A DNA stretch of 64,000 nucleotides from Ephemerocybe angulata (lineage: Eukaryota; Basidiomycota; Agaricomycetes; Agaricales; Psathyrellaceae). The position numbers and the translations under genes were made by a program. The notes under the pieces were generated by a model. It was not told the DNA's origin and did no database searches. It saw nothing but the letters and a program-made list of their open reading frames with translations. The DNA is taken from NCBI GenBank assembly GCA_013368325.1, contig JAACJK010000067.1:1-64000 (forward strand), read 5' to 3'. Every line of letters starts with the position of its first letter. The stretch's first letter is position 1. Shown here piece after piece: positions 33,474-45,876 of this stretch.

Positions 33474-35252
33474 ATGGTCTCCTCCAAGGCTTCCGCCAAC
33501 TCGCCCAATGGTCCCATCGAATTCGCCCACACTCAGACGACCAATGCGGTTCGGATTGACAACATCCCCGAACATGGTTCCTAATGCACTTTCTGACTCA
33601 AAGGCTTCCACTGATTACACCCTCCTTTAGTTGATAGGCGGGAACTTGTGGCTCTCTTCCGATCCTTGATAGGTCCGTCCCAGCTCTCAGCAATGTGATG
33701 ATTTCGGGTCTCTTAAGGATTGGCTACAGGCGATGTTCAAAGCTTTCGCGATGTGAAGGAACGAAACCAGGACCAGCTGGAGATCACCTTTCATAACCGT
33801 GCAGTAGCAGTGTTCGTAGTCTTCCTCTCAGAGCGATGTTCTACCTCACTCATTCCACTCTAGGAAGGCGCTCTGCATGAACGGTTATTCTATCGGCGGG
33901 GCGACTTTGTGAGAAGGCCGCATATAATCAGATCGCTCTTGCATTATACTCATCGTCGACTATAGATCTGTCACGGCGGTCACTCTTCAAGCACCTCGCT
34001 CGAAGGCGTCCCCAGACGAGCGACGCAATCTCTATGTGCTAGGACTTCCGTTCGCGCTGACGAAGTACACCTTCTCTTTCTTTCGTGATACCTTCAGCTG
34101 ATCGAGGAACAGGAATGAATTTACGTCACTCTTCTCTCGCTATGGCACTGTGAGCCATAGCGTTATTTTGGCGACTGTGGACAACTCTTCCCGAAGGCGT
34201 GGGTTCGTCGTCATGTCCACACACGAGGAGGCGAGGCGTGCCCTTACCGCCTTGACTCGCTCTCAGATTAAGTGTGTTACTACCTATCAGTCTTCTTCAT
34301 AACTCATCGTCTCCGTTCAGAGGGCACACTATTGACGTATCTTGGGCTGTGGTCCAGCGTTCTCAAGGTTAGTAATTCTCTCTTCCACTGATACAAGTAT
34401 CTGACGCAATGCCAGGATTTCTTGACGGCGGCGATCGCTCACTACTCCTGGATGCTCGCTCTTCTCAACTCCCTGGCTCTGGGAGCTTCGATAGAATGGG
34501 GTTTCCTTCCTCAAACTCAGACTCCTCTGACTATTCTCCGCCGCTGAATGACTCGGGCCCTCGATCGTCGGGAATGAACACTCCGGTCCCCACAACTACT
34601 CTTCTCGTCTCCAACTTGCCTGCCATGCTCTTCTCCCAAATTCAGGATCTTCACCCCCTCTTGTGTCCCTTTGGAAGGATCGAACGTATTCAGACTGTTC
34701 AGATTCCGAACGCGGACACAATCTCTGCTGTGGTTCAATATGCTTCCTCGGAGGCTGCACTGGAGGCCAAAGCTTCGCTCAATGGACAAGCCTACGGAAA
34801 CGTGCACATAGAAGCTCACTTTGTCCACCCGTCCTTCGGCGACTCTAATGATGATCCTCGGGCGCCTGCCTTGACTAGCATCAACAACGCGAACAGCAGA
34901 TTCTCTCCTCGTACGTCTAGGGCCCCAACGCCTATGCTTGGACTCGGTGGCCCTCGAAAAGGCAACACTCTTCAGAATGCAGAACAATCGCTCCATGGAA
35001 ATTCTAACATCTACTACCTTTCTGCAGATCCCGGTTATGCTCATCGGGACGGATTCTCTGACTACACTGATGACCGGGCACCGTCCAATCCCTATGCCAG
35101 GTAAGGGGACCTTTATTGCTTCTATCTCTCCTCTGCTCAGCGTTAATAGAAACAGGAATGGAGGCTTCAGTCAGATGTCGATGTCGTTCCCTGCCTCTGG
35201 CCAGGGTAATCAGTTTGCTTCCGACAGCGCCTATCAAAAATTTGCCGTCTAA
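33474..35252 (+). CDS. RNA-binding protein with three RRM domains
   Basis: Nine exons (33474-33576, 33631-33672, 33730-33811, 33864-33908, 33966-34064, 34113-34271, 34321-34367, 34416-35100, 35156-35252) join in phase to 452 residues. RRM1: AVRIDNIPEHVDRRELVALF with GDVQSFRDV. RRM2: NLYVLGLPFALTK (RNP2), SRYGTVSHSVI and RRRGFVVMSTHEEA (RNP1 with aromatic/basic residues), ending GHTIDVSWA. RRM3: TTLLVSNLPAML (RNP2) and TISAVVQYASSEAA, with an RNP1 that lacks the usual aromatics. Between and after are Ser/Asn/Pro-rich linkers. Likely a cytoplasmic or nuclear mRNA-binding regulator of the fungal Csx1/Mei2-like kind; targets unknown. RRM1 is encoded by four very short exons, so it is easy to miss. 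Confidence 0.85.
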
Positions 35253-35696
35253 TGGTCCCTAATCGGAGCGCAATCTTCCAAGCCCGTTTCTTGCTTCAGC
35301 CCATTTCAGCCTACGCTTTGCTTCTCGTTCTGCATGCATGTTAGATGGTTCGGACGTTCGTTAAACTGTTCGCCACACATTACATAGAGACTTGGTCTCG
35401 CTGATTCAAGTCCCAATTGGGCATTTTTACGTGTTTACCCTACTACTCTCCTTCTGCGAAACCTCTGTACCTGCGCCACCTACCCGCGATATGTATAGTT
35501 GACACTTCCTCGTCGCGTGTATGGGTTGTGACAAGAAACGCGTGACATACGCGACGCGTTTGATGTGACGGGTCGCGTCGTCCCAGAAATGGTGGTCACG
35601 CTGCCTCTGTTCGCGAATTTCGTTTCCCCCGCATTCCACGACGACGACGGCCACTCATTTTCATGCTTTCCGGGACTTCTTGATTACTTGCAAGCA

Positions 35697-38600
35697 ATGG
35701 GGATCTCAGGTCTTCTTCCTGCCTTGAAATCCATACAAACTACGCGACATCTCAAGGAATATGCTGGCCAAACGGTAGCCGTGGATGCCTACGTGTGGCT
35801 TCACAAAGGAGTCTATGCGTGTGCAACGGATCTGGCAATGGGGAAGCCTACGACAAGGTGTGTTCTCACTTTCCTATGTATGACATCCAAGAACTGGCCC
35901 TGCTTCTGTGAAAGTATGCAGTTTAACCGACACATTCCACAGATACGTTGAGTATGCGATGCACCGCGTGCGGATGTTAAGGCATTACAAGATAGAACCG
36001 TTCATTGTATTCGACGGTGGGCCGCTGCCAGCGAAGAAGGGTACCGAATCAGACCGCAAGAAGAGAAGGGCAGAGAACTTGAAGAAGGGGAAGGCGCTGG
36101 TAGCGCTGGGGAAGCAGTCGCAGGCGAGGGAGTTCTTTGTCAAATGTGTGGATGTAACCCCAGAAATGGCGTTTCAATTTATCAAAGTGAGCCCTATACT
36201 CTTCCGTCATACGGAGTTCCTCGTTGAGACGTGGCATGGGTTTTATTCAGGCTTTGAAAGCTGAGTCGGTGAAGTACATCGTCGCTCCGTACGAAGCAGA
36301 TCCGCAACTCGCCTTCCTCGAACTCAAGGGACATGTCGACGCCATCCTCACTGAAGACTCTGACCTTCTTGTTTTTGGCTGCAAGAATGTTCTCTTCAAA
36401 CTTGACACCACAGCGCACACCGTCGTGGCGATATCCCGCGCGGACTTTGGGTCTATCAACAATTCGTGCTCTGATATCTCGCTCGTTGGGTGGACGGATG
36501 CGCAGTTTAGAGCTATGGCGATACTGAGCGGGTGCGACTACCTTCCCAGTATACCAGGAATTGGCCTGAAGACGTCATGTAATCTCTTGAGGAAGTGGAA
36601 GACGCCGGAGCAGGTTATTAAGGCGGTTATGCTGGAGGGGAAGAAGGCGGTTCCGGTGGATTATGCCAAGAATTTTGCCAGGGCGGAGAAGTGCTTTCTG
36701 CATCAGCGCGTATGGTGCCCGGACGAGGAGAAGCTTGTGCATATGACGCCTGTGGACGGCGAGTGGACAGAGGAATTTGATGAATATTGCGGCAGGTACG
36801 TGGTTAGTCCTGGTACGTTTGGGTGCCTTCTAATAAACCTCACGCTTGCAGCGACTTGGAACCTAATCTTGCCAAGCAACTTGCACGCGGGGATGTAGAC
36901 CCTGTACACCTTTTGCCCATGGTAGATATCAACCCTGGCTTCAAGCCCCAAGGCCTGAGGGTCCCGGGGGCTCGTGCCGACGTGAAAGGGAAGGGTAAGG
37001 AGGTCGACCTCCCGAAACCTAAAGCCAAAGGAGGGCTTCACAACTTCTTTGGTACTTGCTTCCTCACATCCACTACGACGACCAGACCACTGACTGATCT
37101 CGCAGGGCCCAATCCCACCATACCTCCTAGGACCAAGGCTGCTCCGGCCCCCCTACAGTCGCAGTCGAATCGGTCGGTCGGAAAGGCGAGTGGAAAGCGA
37201 ACGCTAGTCGAGATCGCGGACCAAGATATAGCTGCGAGGAAGAAGCACAAGCCGCGTCAGAGCACTCCAGCTATGCTCCCCACTTCCAATTTTTTTGCGC
37301 CACAGCAAGAGAGTGGGGGTAGACAAAGGAGTGTCAGCGCCCCTCGACGTCACACTCTAGACCCATCCACGCTTGCCGGTCCCTCTCGCCTCTCGCAAGA
37401 CCAGGAGAAGGAGAATCTTGTTCCGAACGATTGGGAGGATGAAGTTGGCGACGATGATGTGGATTACTCAGATTTATCCTACCGTGCCCAGAAACCAGGC
37501 GACTCTGAAGACGCTGAAGATCTGGACCTCGTAATTCCCTCCCCAGTTGAACAGGAGGACGGGTATATCTCGCCGATGGCCCCTTCGTCTCCGGTAAACA
37601 ACGGTCAAGACCTTTCTTCTCCTTCTCGCCCTCACCAGTACTTGGACCACGATGACGACTTCGGTGACCCCGTCTCCAGCCCTATGTCCGCAATCAAACG
37701 ACGGAAGCCATATTCGGGGCTGGAAGGGCTGCAACCTCTCCTTCTCGCTCCAAGACGGACAGCTTCGTTTAGTGACGACGACTGTGTCATCGCAACCCCG
37801 GCGACATCCAGGCGAGAGACGCGAAACGTCTCGGCGGGAACTGGACAAATCCTCGTTGAAGATACCCCTACACCTGCAACGCGTTCATACGTCCTAAATG
37901 CTTCAAATCGGAGTCCCCCGCGCTTGTATGTCGGGCCTGATATTCGGGACCCTTTTGAAGGGCCTGTGTTTGGGGATTCGGATGTTGGAGTTGGATTGGG
38001 AGCTGTCGGTCCTTCGCGTCTGCAGGGCAATGGTTCTCAAGACTCGCTCGGGTCTGCAACTCCTCTTAGTCCATCGCCTGATACTCCCGTAAGTGCGCGC
38101 GGGGTTCCTCAAGTGGAAGTGATTGTTGTGAGCGATGACGATGAGGCTGCGCGACAGAGGGATGAGCGGGTACAGATCGTTGCGAAGGGCTGGAAAGAGA
38201 AATGGGCGCTGGGTGCGCCCCCGTCAGGTTCTTCATCGGCAAGCTCGCGACCCCACTCCCGAGTGGACAGTGGTACGAAGGCGACGAAGGGAAAGGGAAA
38301 GAAGAAGCACTCCTTGTCCCCCTCTAAACTCAAGAGGAGCAACACGAACGTCACGCCCGTCGGGCTGCACAGACTCTCGGGCCAGTCGCGACTGTCATTT
38401 CCGCTTCCTGCTGGGCATCCACGAGGCCAGCTGGGAAGCGTCACGACGATCAGGACTCCTGTTGGTTCCAGCGCGAAGGGGGTTCGGCAACGCAAGGTTG
38501 TTCTGCAGAAGAGTGCGCCGATTGTGGTGGACGACATGAGCGACGAGGATGATGAAATAACAATGTTATCGTCGCCACCTCGGGCTGCTGCTAGTGCCAC

Positions 38601-38721
38601 TCTGTTAGACAGGTTTAAGCAAGTACCTCACACCACCTTCTTCGTCTTGACCTTGCTGACCGAATTCTAGATATCGCTAATTGCTGCAATTGCTGGGATC
38701 GCTTTCGTGCTCTGCGCTTAG
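35697..38721 (+). CDS. EXO1: Exonuclease 1 (EXO1)
   Basis: 5'-3' exonuclease/flap endonuclease of the Rad2/XPG family, which resects DNA in mismatch repair and at double-strand breaks. Exons 35697-35857, 35943-36186, 36251-36795, 36852-37051, 37106-38622 and 38671-38721 give about 905 residues. [30 protein letters not shown] (catalytic Asp), [32 protein letters not shown] and [14 protein letters not shown] (catalytic acidic residues). H2[20 protein letters not shown]. The long C-terminal half is disordered, Ser/Asp-rich, as in other EXO1 proteins, and should hold the MSH2/MLH1 contacts. The internal 54 nt intron (37052-37105) is in frame, so retention would not break the protein. The last exon encodes an odd hydrophobic tail ([16 protein letters not shown]); without it the protein ends at 38670. 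Confidence 0.95.
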
Positions 38722-39142
38722 AGAAACCCTCTTTCTACCCTTAACCCCGTCGTCGCATCTTTGTCGATCTTTGTTATCGCTATCTCGCTCTCAGTCTTGA
38801 CTGTCTCGTTGTAATATAGGTTCTTGGATTTTTGGACTTTGAAAGTGGTATTGGTGCTGCGCGTTCAAGACGTTCAAGATCAAAGTGCATAGCTCACGCG
38901 CCTGGATAGGGCAATGACAAGCTTCATTCAGCTCGTTCGGGCTACAATGCTCTCTCTTCGCCGTTGTCAAGCAAACCTCGAGCGCTCGAAGCTTCGATCC
39001 TTGGCACACCTTTTGATAACCTATTTAGGAAGCCACCTAATGCGTGTGATGCGAACTCAACGCAGGTCGGTAAGTTCCTGTCCAATAGTATCTGTGAAAC
39101 GCTCCTTGGCCTCAGTCTCGCTCCTTTGTCTGTATCCCCAAC
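38722..39142. other. Intergenic between EXO1 and MFS gene
   Basis: EXO1 3' UTR plus promoter of the transporter gene. No gene, RNA or repeat seen. Confidence 0.5.
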
Positions 39143-41315
39143 ATGTCCGGACGCAACAGTCCCTCTCAGTCTGTGCTAGACCGTCCCATTTCAGAGTATG
39201 CGGAAGAAGGAACACCTCTCCTCCTCACGCCTGAGCAGGCGAAACATGAACTACTGTATAGTCGGTTCTCTCCACTTTGGAAGCGACTCATTCTGGCTAT
39301 GGTCTCGTTCTGCGGGCTCATTCCATGTAAGCATTCTGTATCTTGCTTTCGAAGCGTCGTTGGTATTCTGACTCAATATCTCTATCGTGTCTCGACTCTC
39401 TAGTGTTTATTTCTGGGACCTTCATCCCATGTATACCACAGATATCGGAAGACTTGAGCACGACGGGGACTGTCGTGAGGTATGCCATCTACGTTAGCAA
39501 GTGCTCATTTACAAGCACTGACCAGTATTTTTTGGTTGTCAACAGCATGGCGGTCAGCGTGTCCATATTTGGAGCGTCCGTCGGGCTTCTCTTTGCCTCG
39601 ACGTACTCGACCTTCTGTAAGCCACAATGCATAGATTAGCTTCCGTACACCACTAACGTAGCGCAGATGGTCGCCGCCCTATTTACCTGAGCTTTCTTCC
39701 TCTGCTTATCTTTGGTTCATTGGGGGTATCCACAGCTCAGAATGTCACTCAGCTAATGATATGGCGCCTCATACAAGCCTTTGGAGCAGCTCCTGGTCTT
39801 TCCGTGGGAGCTGGAGTCATTGGGGATATATACAAGCTTGAGGAGAGGGGCGGAGCTATGGGCATATATTTTGGTGTAAGCGTCTCCGAAGTACCCTTTC
39901 GAGCGGGACCTGACCTTCCTTCTATGTATAGTGCGTCCTTCTTGGCCCTGCCCTTGCGCCGGTTGTAGGAGGTATCATCATCATACCGCGCACTTCTCAG
40001 ATCCAAACCTTACTAAGCTGAAACCTACCTAGGCGTCGCAGCGCGCTATGGCTCCTGGCGTTTGCTTCAGGTATCCCTGGGTGCTTGGGGTGTTCTCATC
40101 TTCCTCGTCATGTATGCCTACTTCCCCGAAACGAGCCATCCGGGCGAGAGGGGAATAGACAAGATGAAGCATGACGGCAATCCGAACGCGACTTGGACTA
40201 GGTGGCTGCCCGTTATGCTAAACCCACTTCGACCACTTGGTCTTATGCGTAGGCCCAACTTGCTATTTGTGGTGAGTTGACTATAGCCAAATTCCGCGTT
40301 CCGCTTACTGAAAGTCAATATAGTGTCTTGCAGGCCTGTTCACTCTGTTTACGGACTATGGTGGGCATGTATCCGCTCAGCCGTCGCCAGCTTCTAACCC
40401 AAATCACAGCCTTGCTCGTGCCAATCGCGTATACCATTGTAAGCCCCAGGAATGCTCGCGCAGGGTATTTAGGTGCATAATAACCCCCTTTTACAGGGAA
40501 AGCGGTATGGCATCGCCGATGAAGCCGTTATAGGTGCTTGCTTCCTTCCAGCAGGACTAGGAAATATGAGTGAGTTTACTGTCGACCAGCGTACACCATC
40601 AGGTTAACGGACTCCACTCTTCCCCCAGTCGGAGCTGCTCTTGCAGGCCGATTCTCTGATAGCATTATTGTGCGTATGCGTGCTAAGCGTGGAGGGGTCT
40701 GGTACCCTGAAGACCGACTGCGAGGGACCCTCCCAAGTGCACTTATCCTTGTACCCATATCAATCTGGGCGAGTGGCTTTATCACAAAATACATAGAGAA
40801 CAAACGAGTAGGATTGTCTTTGAACCTGGTGTGCCTGTTTGTCAATGGCCTAGGGGCGAGTATATCCTCCTCCTTTGTATTGTTTTAACTGCGCATACTG
40901 ATTAATTTAATAGGTTGACTTTGTCCTATCGCCTTCGGCATCGTACGTCGTAGATGTTATGCACTCCAGGAGTGCAGAAAGTATGGCTGCAAATAGGTCA
41001 GTTTGATTCCATAGCATACTTGATTGGCTGTACGCCTTGATTGAAAGCATTTTAGTGCCTTCCGTTCCGTCATCATGTCGGCACTCGTAGGAGGTATCCT
41101 TCCCATGGTCGAGAACTACGGCGTCTTGGCGACAGACCTCCTGAGTGGACTCGCTGCGCTGATAGGATTCGGGTAAGCTTCTGTATTCCTTTCGAGTCAC
41201 GTTGCCAGATATATTGATTTTTTGGCCTCGCAGGCTTCTGTGGGTTACAATCCAGCATGGTGAACGCCTCAGGAAATGGGGCGTTGATGAAGACAATACA
41301 GAGGGGATTAATTGA
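39143..41315 (+). CDS. MFS transporter, DHA1 (drug:H+ antiporter) type
   Basis: Thirteen exons join in phase to 488 residues: 39143-39326, 39404-39479, 39546-39616, 39667-39875, 39932-39971, 40033-40271, 40324-40360, 40410-40438, 40497-40569, 40629-40855, 40914-40996, 41056-41172 and 41234-41315. About twelve hydrophobic helices are visible. MFS markers: YGRRPIYLSFLPLLIFGS (loop 2-3 motif), QLMIWRLIQAFGAAPGLSVGAGVIGD (motif B/C region, read in pieces), GVLIFLVMYAYFPETSHPG, where the PETSHPG end of helix 6 is usual in fungal Aqr1/Qdr/Dtr1-like carriers. N-terminus is Ser-rich and cytoplasmic (EEGTPLLL). Likely plasma-membrane export of small toxic molecules or acids; substrate unknown. One intron (40856-40913) is GC-AG. 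Confidence 0.88.
40856..40913 (+). other. GC-AG intron in the MFS gene
   Basis: The splice GGG/GCGAGT...TTTAATAG/GTT joins VCLFVNGLG to VDFVLSPSASYVVDV in phase 0. A GT donor upstream (TTT/GTCAATGG) would also keep frame but would delete the conserved NGLG stretch. Confidence 0.6.
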
Positions 41316-41442
41316 TGTCCAATGTCCGTGTCCGCTGGTGGTAGCAGCCTTGTGATCTCATCAGGATCTTCGCAAACGCGAGTACCAAAATGGTGCAATT
41401 CAAAAGCAGATTTGTGGATTGCTACTGGTTCCAAGTTGTATC

Positions 41443-42810
41443 CTATGTCTGGGTCGTAGAAACGTAGGTTGACTTTGGCCGAGAACCGAGACCGCTCTGA
41501 GATTTCAGTTAATATTGGAACGATGCTGAACTGGAGGTACTTCACTTACTACTGCGTAGACTTTTTCAATCCAATCCATATTCGCGACAGAGTCCTCCTT
41601 GTCGACCCAAGTACGGACCTCTCTGCCCTTTACCCTGTCCACGAATGCTTCCAGCTGGTACCTATAAGTCTCCCACCAAACCTCACCTCTCTGTCCTCCC
41701 CCTACCCCATCACTTCCAGAGAATATGTATGCCTTCTCCTTACGCGCCCGACCGCTCCTCGGGGTGACTGTAATCGTGTGGAACCACGAGGGGCCAATGA
41801 AGTTGTACAGATCCGCTTTCCCGCCTTCACATTCAATCGCAACATTGAGTACGGGAAGTCGTGGTATAAACCCAAGCCTTGGGGGGTCTTCAAAGTTGCA
41901 AGTGATCTTCGCCGTCACATCGTTGGGCATAACGAAGCTGGCGACTGTCTTTTTATCTACGTTGGAGGCGTAGTCTGAAGGAGAGTTCGGGGGTTGAAAT
42001 AGCTCGTGCGAGACGTCGAGGATAGATGCGGGGTTCGAGGAGGTCAGGTACCGGACACAGTTCATAGGGTAGCATCCCATGTCCATCAAGCAACCTCCTC
42101 CGAGGCTGTAGTTGTATCGAATGTTGTCCGCAGATAAATGGCCTTTGGGCAGGGACATGGTTGCCTCAACTTGCTTTATCTTCCCAAGCTCCCCGCTATC
42201 GACAATTGCCTTGAGACGCTGAATTGCAGGATGGAACCTATTCAGACAATACAGATGTTAGTAGTCGACAGTGGAATGGGAAGCTGGTGAGCACCTACCG
42301 ATAGTGAAAGGCCTCCAAGAGAACAAGCCCCTTCTTCTCGGCGAGGTCAAACATAGCTCTCACCTCCTCCGCCGTATTTGCAGCTGGCTTTTCCAGTAGT
42401 ACATGTTTCCCTGCCTCCAATGCCTTCATTGTCCACTCATAGTGCAGGCCATTTGGGAGAGGGTTGTAAATCACATCTATGTCCTTGTCCGCCAACAGTT
42501 CCTCGTAGTTGCTGTGAACTTTGGGAATGTGGTGTTTCGTCGCGTAGGTCTGCGCTTTCTGGATGTCGCGTGCAGCCACCGCATAGACCAAGACTTCTGG
42601 GTGCGAGAGCGCGGGGCGAATAAGCGCGTTGGGGGCGATTGCTGCTGCGCCCAGGATCCCGAAGCGGAGCGGCTGCTCAACGCGCGGGGGGCGCGGGGGG
42701 TTGAGGCTCTGTAAAGTTTGTGTGAGTCACTTTCGTGATGCAGCACATAAAGCTTGATGCCTAAGGAGCACCTTGTAGACTCTGCCAATGAAACCTGCGA
42801 TTGAGGACAT
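41443..42810 (-). CDS. Gfo/Idh/MocA-family NAD(P)-dependent oxidoreductase
   Basis: Four exons (42772-42810, 42299-42708, 41553-42237, 41443-41496) join in phase to 395 residues. Rossmann motif GILGAAAIAPNALIRPA follows a short N-terminus; VYAVAARDIQKAQTYA, DVIYNPLPNGLHYEWTM and the catalytic-lysine block VLLEKPAANTAEE (EKP) are typical, as are YNYSLGGGCLMDMGCYPMN and the C-terminal IEKVYA-SGLGSRP. This pattern fits the fungal D-xylose 1-dehydrogenase (NADP+)/dihydrodiol dehydrogenase branch, so a sugar or diol substrate is likely but not proven. Convergent with the MFS gene, 127 bp apart. Confidence 0.88.
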
Positions 42811-43624
42811 GGTTCTGGAAGAAGATGTCAGTAAAGATGCCCGCGTGCAACCCAGGCACTGTTATACAATCTCTGAATCTGCCGTAATCCTGTCCAAGCT
42901 GAATAGTTATCGCATCATTCATTCAAACCAGTCAGATAGCGTTGAAGTACAGTGTCCAATAAAGCCGTGCCGAAAGGGCGTCGTGTACGAATAAGCTCAG
43001 CATGTCAGTGAACCTCACTGGTTTCTTTATGAGAATCAGGCCGACTCCGAGTGCTGGTGCGGGACAGAGCAACAACTGTCACGGGCGCCATCATATCTGA
43101 GGGTATGCGCGCCTAAGACGTGAAGAGGAAAGATAGCTGCGGAGGACTAGAGCTGGATCTATGGATAAACGGAAAGGCTGAAATACGGCTGAAGAGACAT
43201 TATGAGATGTCCTAGCCACCTTTAAACTCATAGCAGCCAATGGATCTTCAAGGACCTTCGCAGGAATCGTATGGAATGAGTAAATGGAAGTACGGCAGTA
43301 CGGTTGAATGTCTCGCTTGAGGAGGCCTTTTGAATTTGGTCCGAAGGGCCCGCCAGCGCAGATAGATGGAATACGACGGCGACCCAAAGGTGAACCTTAT
43401 GTATCCCAATTTATGACGATAGGCGCCATGAATGCACAATGAACCTTAAGTTGAAGATCCCCGTACCCACCTCTCCAAAAGAAGTTCTGATTTTCCAGCA
43501 GTACGATGCGTCCATTGAAATCTCGCGATGTTGAAGTTTTGTGGGCGATCCTGTAAAGGGAATCTTTCCTGTGATATAGCGATGCCGCTGTCAGGATCGA
43601 CCATTCCCAAAAATTATATTTCGC
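42811..43624. other. Intergenic, no gene supported
   Basis: Promoter side of the oxidoreductase and downstream region of PIG-P. The minus-strand frame at 43091-43387 has no motif and no splice partners. Nothing else seen. Confidence 0.5.
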
Positions 43625-44358
43625 CTAAGAGTGAGAGACAGGGCCTTTGGATGCCACTAATGACTCGGTCTGAGCATAAAGAACCCGGTTAACCATGCCA
43701 AGTGGTATGTCATAGAGCTCTGGGATGGCGTTAGGTTCTGTGGAGGTGATATACGCATTATATGCCCCATTTTGTGGGTCGGGTAACATGGCATATCCGT
43801 CTAAGGCAACCAAGTTTATTACAGTCTTTAGCGAGGATCTTGGTGCAGAACACACCTGTTACACTGTTGATATGATCGAAAGGAGGTGTTCTGGCGAAAG
43901 CCAGCGCAAAGTAGCAGAAATAGGTGAAGAGGACGGTCATTATGGACCAGCCTGGGATGAGGATTGCCCATTCACTAAAGAGGTAGAAGAAGCACAGTCA
44001 GGCTGGGGTGTGTTCACATCGGAATCCAAGGCCAGACGCACCGATTTGGGTACCAAGTCACCCCGAGCCAAATGATATACTCATCTGGAAGGAACGCCCA
44101 GAGCAGATATATCACGAACGCGAGGTAGGTCGATGTCCATGCTACGAATCCATAGAACTCTGAAGCTCGGCTCTGGTGCTCTACTGGAGGCCATTGAACC
44201 TGGATATCCCGCTCCTGCTGGTTGCCGTGTACGTTGGCGTCGCCGTTGCTTGACGTGTCGGTCAGGGGTATAGTCGCGGAAGTCGATGAGGGCTGTCTGG
44301 ATGGCGGTGCTCGTCGCCGCCGCAGTTCGTTATGATAATGGACAGCATTGTGTGCCAT
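43625..44358 (-). CDS. PIG-P, GPI-GlcNAc transferase subunit
   Basis: Three exons (44042-44358, 43856-43974, 43625-43800) give 203 residues. The PIG-P domain is clear: EFYGFVAWTSTYLAFVIYLLWAFLP as first membrane segment (read in two parts), YIIWLGVTWYPNREWAILIPGW in the luminal/cytosolic loop, and a second membrane segment MTVLFTYFCYFALAFA, then DGYAMLPD. PIG-P (GPI19 in yeast) belongs to the ER complex that transfers GlcNAc to phosphatidylinositol, the first step of GPI-anchor synthesis. The N-terminal 60 residues are Ser/Thr/Asn-rich and poorly conserved; the C-terminus extends past the domain with PNAIPELYDIPLGMVN, common in fungal members. Confidence 0.92.
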
Positions 44359-45161
44359 AAAGCATTGCGAAGTCTACCCGAGGCCTTAGGGAAGAAGAAT
44401 TGAAGCAGCCCGTTGTAAGTGTCGTGGATAAAGAAGGACAGGTGGGCAGCGGGCTCCGGATTCTGCCAGTTTGATGGCGGCGTTACCCAATTCAAGTTGC
44501 CCAAACTCGGCCCCGCTTCAACTTGTTCCAACTCCACTGCCAGCCATTTGAAAACTCTTCCTTCTCTAACCGGTACCTAGGAAGATAACATAAAAGGACT
44601 TTCCGATTGCTGAGGAAGCACCCCGAATCGCGAAGATAACGCGTGTGTCTGGTTTCTACGCATCGACCGCTTCTTCCAAACGAAACATGAGCAAGTAACA
44701 AGGAGGGCTTGGCTTTGCGTTATACTACCAGCGGGAATCTCTTCATGGCGACCGATATAAAGCTTCAGTGGAGCATACAGTCTCCTTGAAAGCCGAATAG
44801 CAGGGTGTTACGGGATCTGGTTAGGGTTCGAATGCCCTCATTACCCAGGTTATTGGAGGGTCTCGATGATGTTGTGAGTCTCATTAGATAGCTGCTTCCA
44901 CAGCCGTTTCTTACATCTAGGACTAATAGATACCTGGTCGGTAATACCCACCTGGTTGCCTCTTTTCATAATCTGGCGCCTGATGTTTTAACTCTGGCTC
45001 GAAAACAGCCTTGAAGCAGTTCAGGGTGCGTCATTCTCCCAACCAAGCAGCAACGACAAACCCTTCGTGGACCACTCATCATGATTCGAAGGATAGATAC
45101 TATCAGGATTGCACTTCTGTGTCACACAAGTACGTGATCATCGAAGACCTCTGTCGTCCAC
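44359..45161. other. Intergenic, promoter of PIG-P
   Basis: A GATATAAAG element at 44754-44762 is the only promoter-like word noticed. The GGTTCGAATGCC at about 44825-44836 resembles a tRNA T-arm but the remaining arms are absent. No gene supported, though the plus strand 45040-45160 reads HDSKDRYYQDCTSVSHKYV and could be an upstream exon of the next gene. Confidence 0.4.
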
Positions 45162-45876
45162 TTGGATGAGCCAATGCCTTGGGTGAGCGGTAGTCGGGCC
45201 CGGCACTCTCTACCAGGCTTTCTATTCGTCCCGGGCGTAGAATTTCCTCCGGGCGTTCTTGAAGGTGATCGTACGAGCATCCAGACCTCGGTGTCATTGG
45301 GTTTTTTCATAGACTTTGTGAGTACCCGACGAACGTTCGCCCAGGTTCGCCCCCGGTTGGATTCTCAAAAGATAAAGCATAAGCTGACCATCCATAGCGA
45401 CCATCATGTACAACTTCTGTACTTGCTGTAATAGGCGACTGTGGTATCTCTGCGGGAGTTCCGTAAACTTATTGAAGCACCGTCGTCTGACCCCGGACCA
45501 AAAGGCCTGGACGAATGGGAGCAAAGCGCTCTGTACCTCAACCCATTCCCTGTCAATTGTAAGTAGCCCACGCAGCTTCATTTCGGATAGCTTCACTGCC
45601 AATTTCTCGTCCGGTTATTGTGCACTTCTAGCATGCAGTCCTGGTGTCACCCACGGCACTTTCACCGCATGCCAGCAAAGAGACTTGGCATGGCCTTGGC
45701 GAGGTGATCCACCAATCAAGAGTTCGAAATCCAATATCACCGTCGCCGCCAAGGTTCTTGTTGTCAAAGGATACACATCGCCTGTCTTTGTCTCCCCGAC
45801 CTACCACGAAACAACATGGGGCAATCCAGGGAAGTGGGTGACTTTCCATAACGCGTTTGGAATATTTTTCGAATAG
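45162..45876 (+). CDS. Possible spliced gene, unknown function
   Basis: Exons 45162-45317, 45435-45558 and 45632-45876 join in phase (GTGAGT...TAATAG and GTAAGT...TTCTAG introns) to 174 residues: a Gly/Val/Pro-rich start, ATVVSLREFRKLIEAPSS, LDEWEQSALYLNPFPVN, SCSPGVTHGTFTACQQRDLAW and a beta-rich end KVLVVKGYTSPVFVSPTYH...FGIFFE. Coherent composition across all three exons and matching phases support a real gene, but the 5' end is uncertain and I do not recognise the family. Confidence 0.4.

Noticed and set aside
37474..38600. Minus-strand frames of 124-163 codons
   Set aside because: They are antisense to the disordered C-terminal half of EXO1.
44815..44860. tRNA-like GGTTCGAATGCC
   Set aside because: Only a T-arm-like word; no acceptor, D or anticodon stems can be folded around it.
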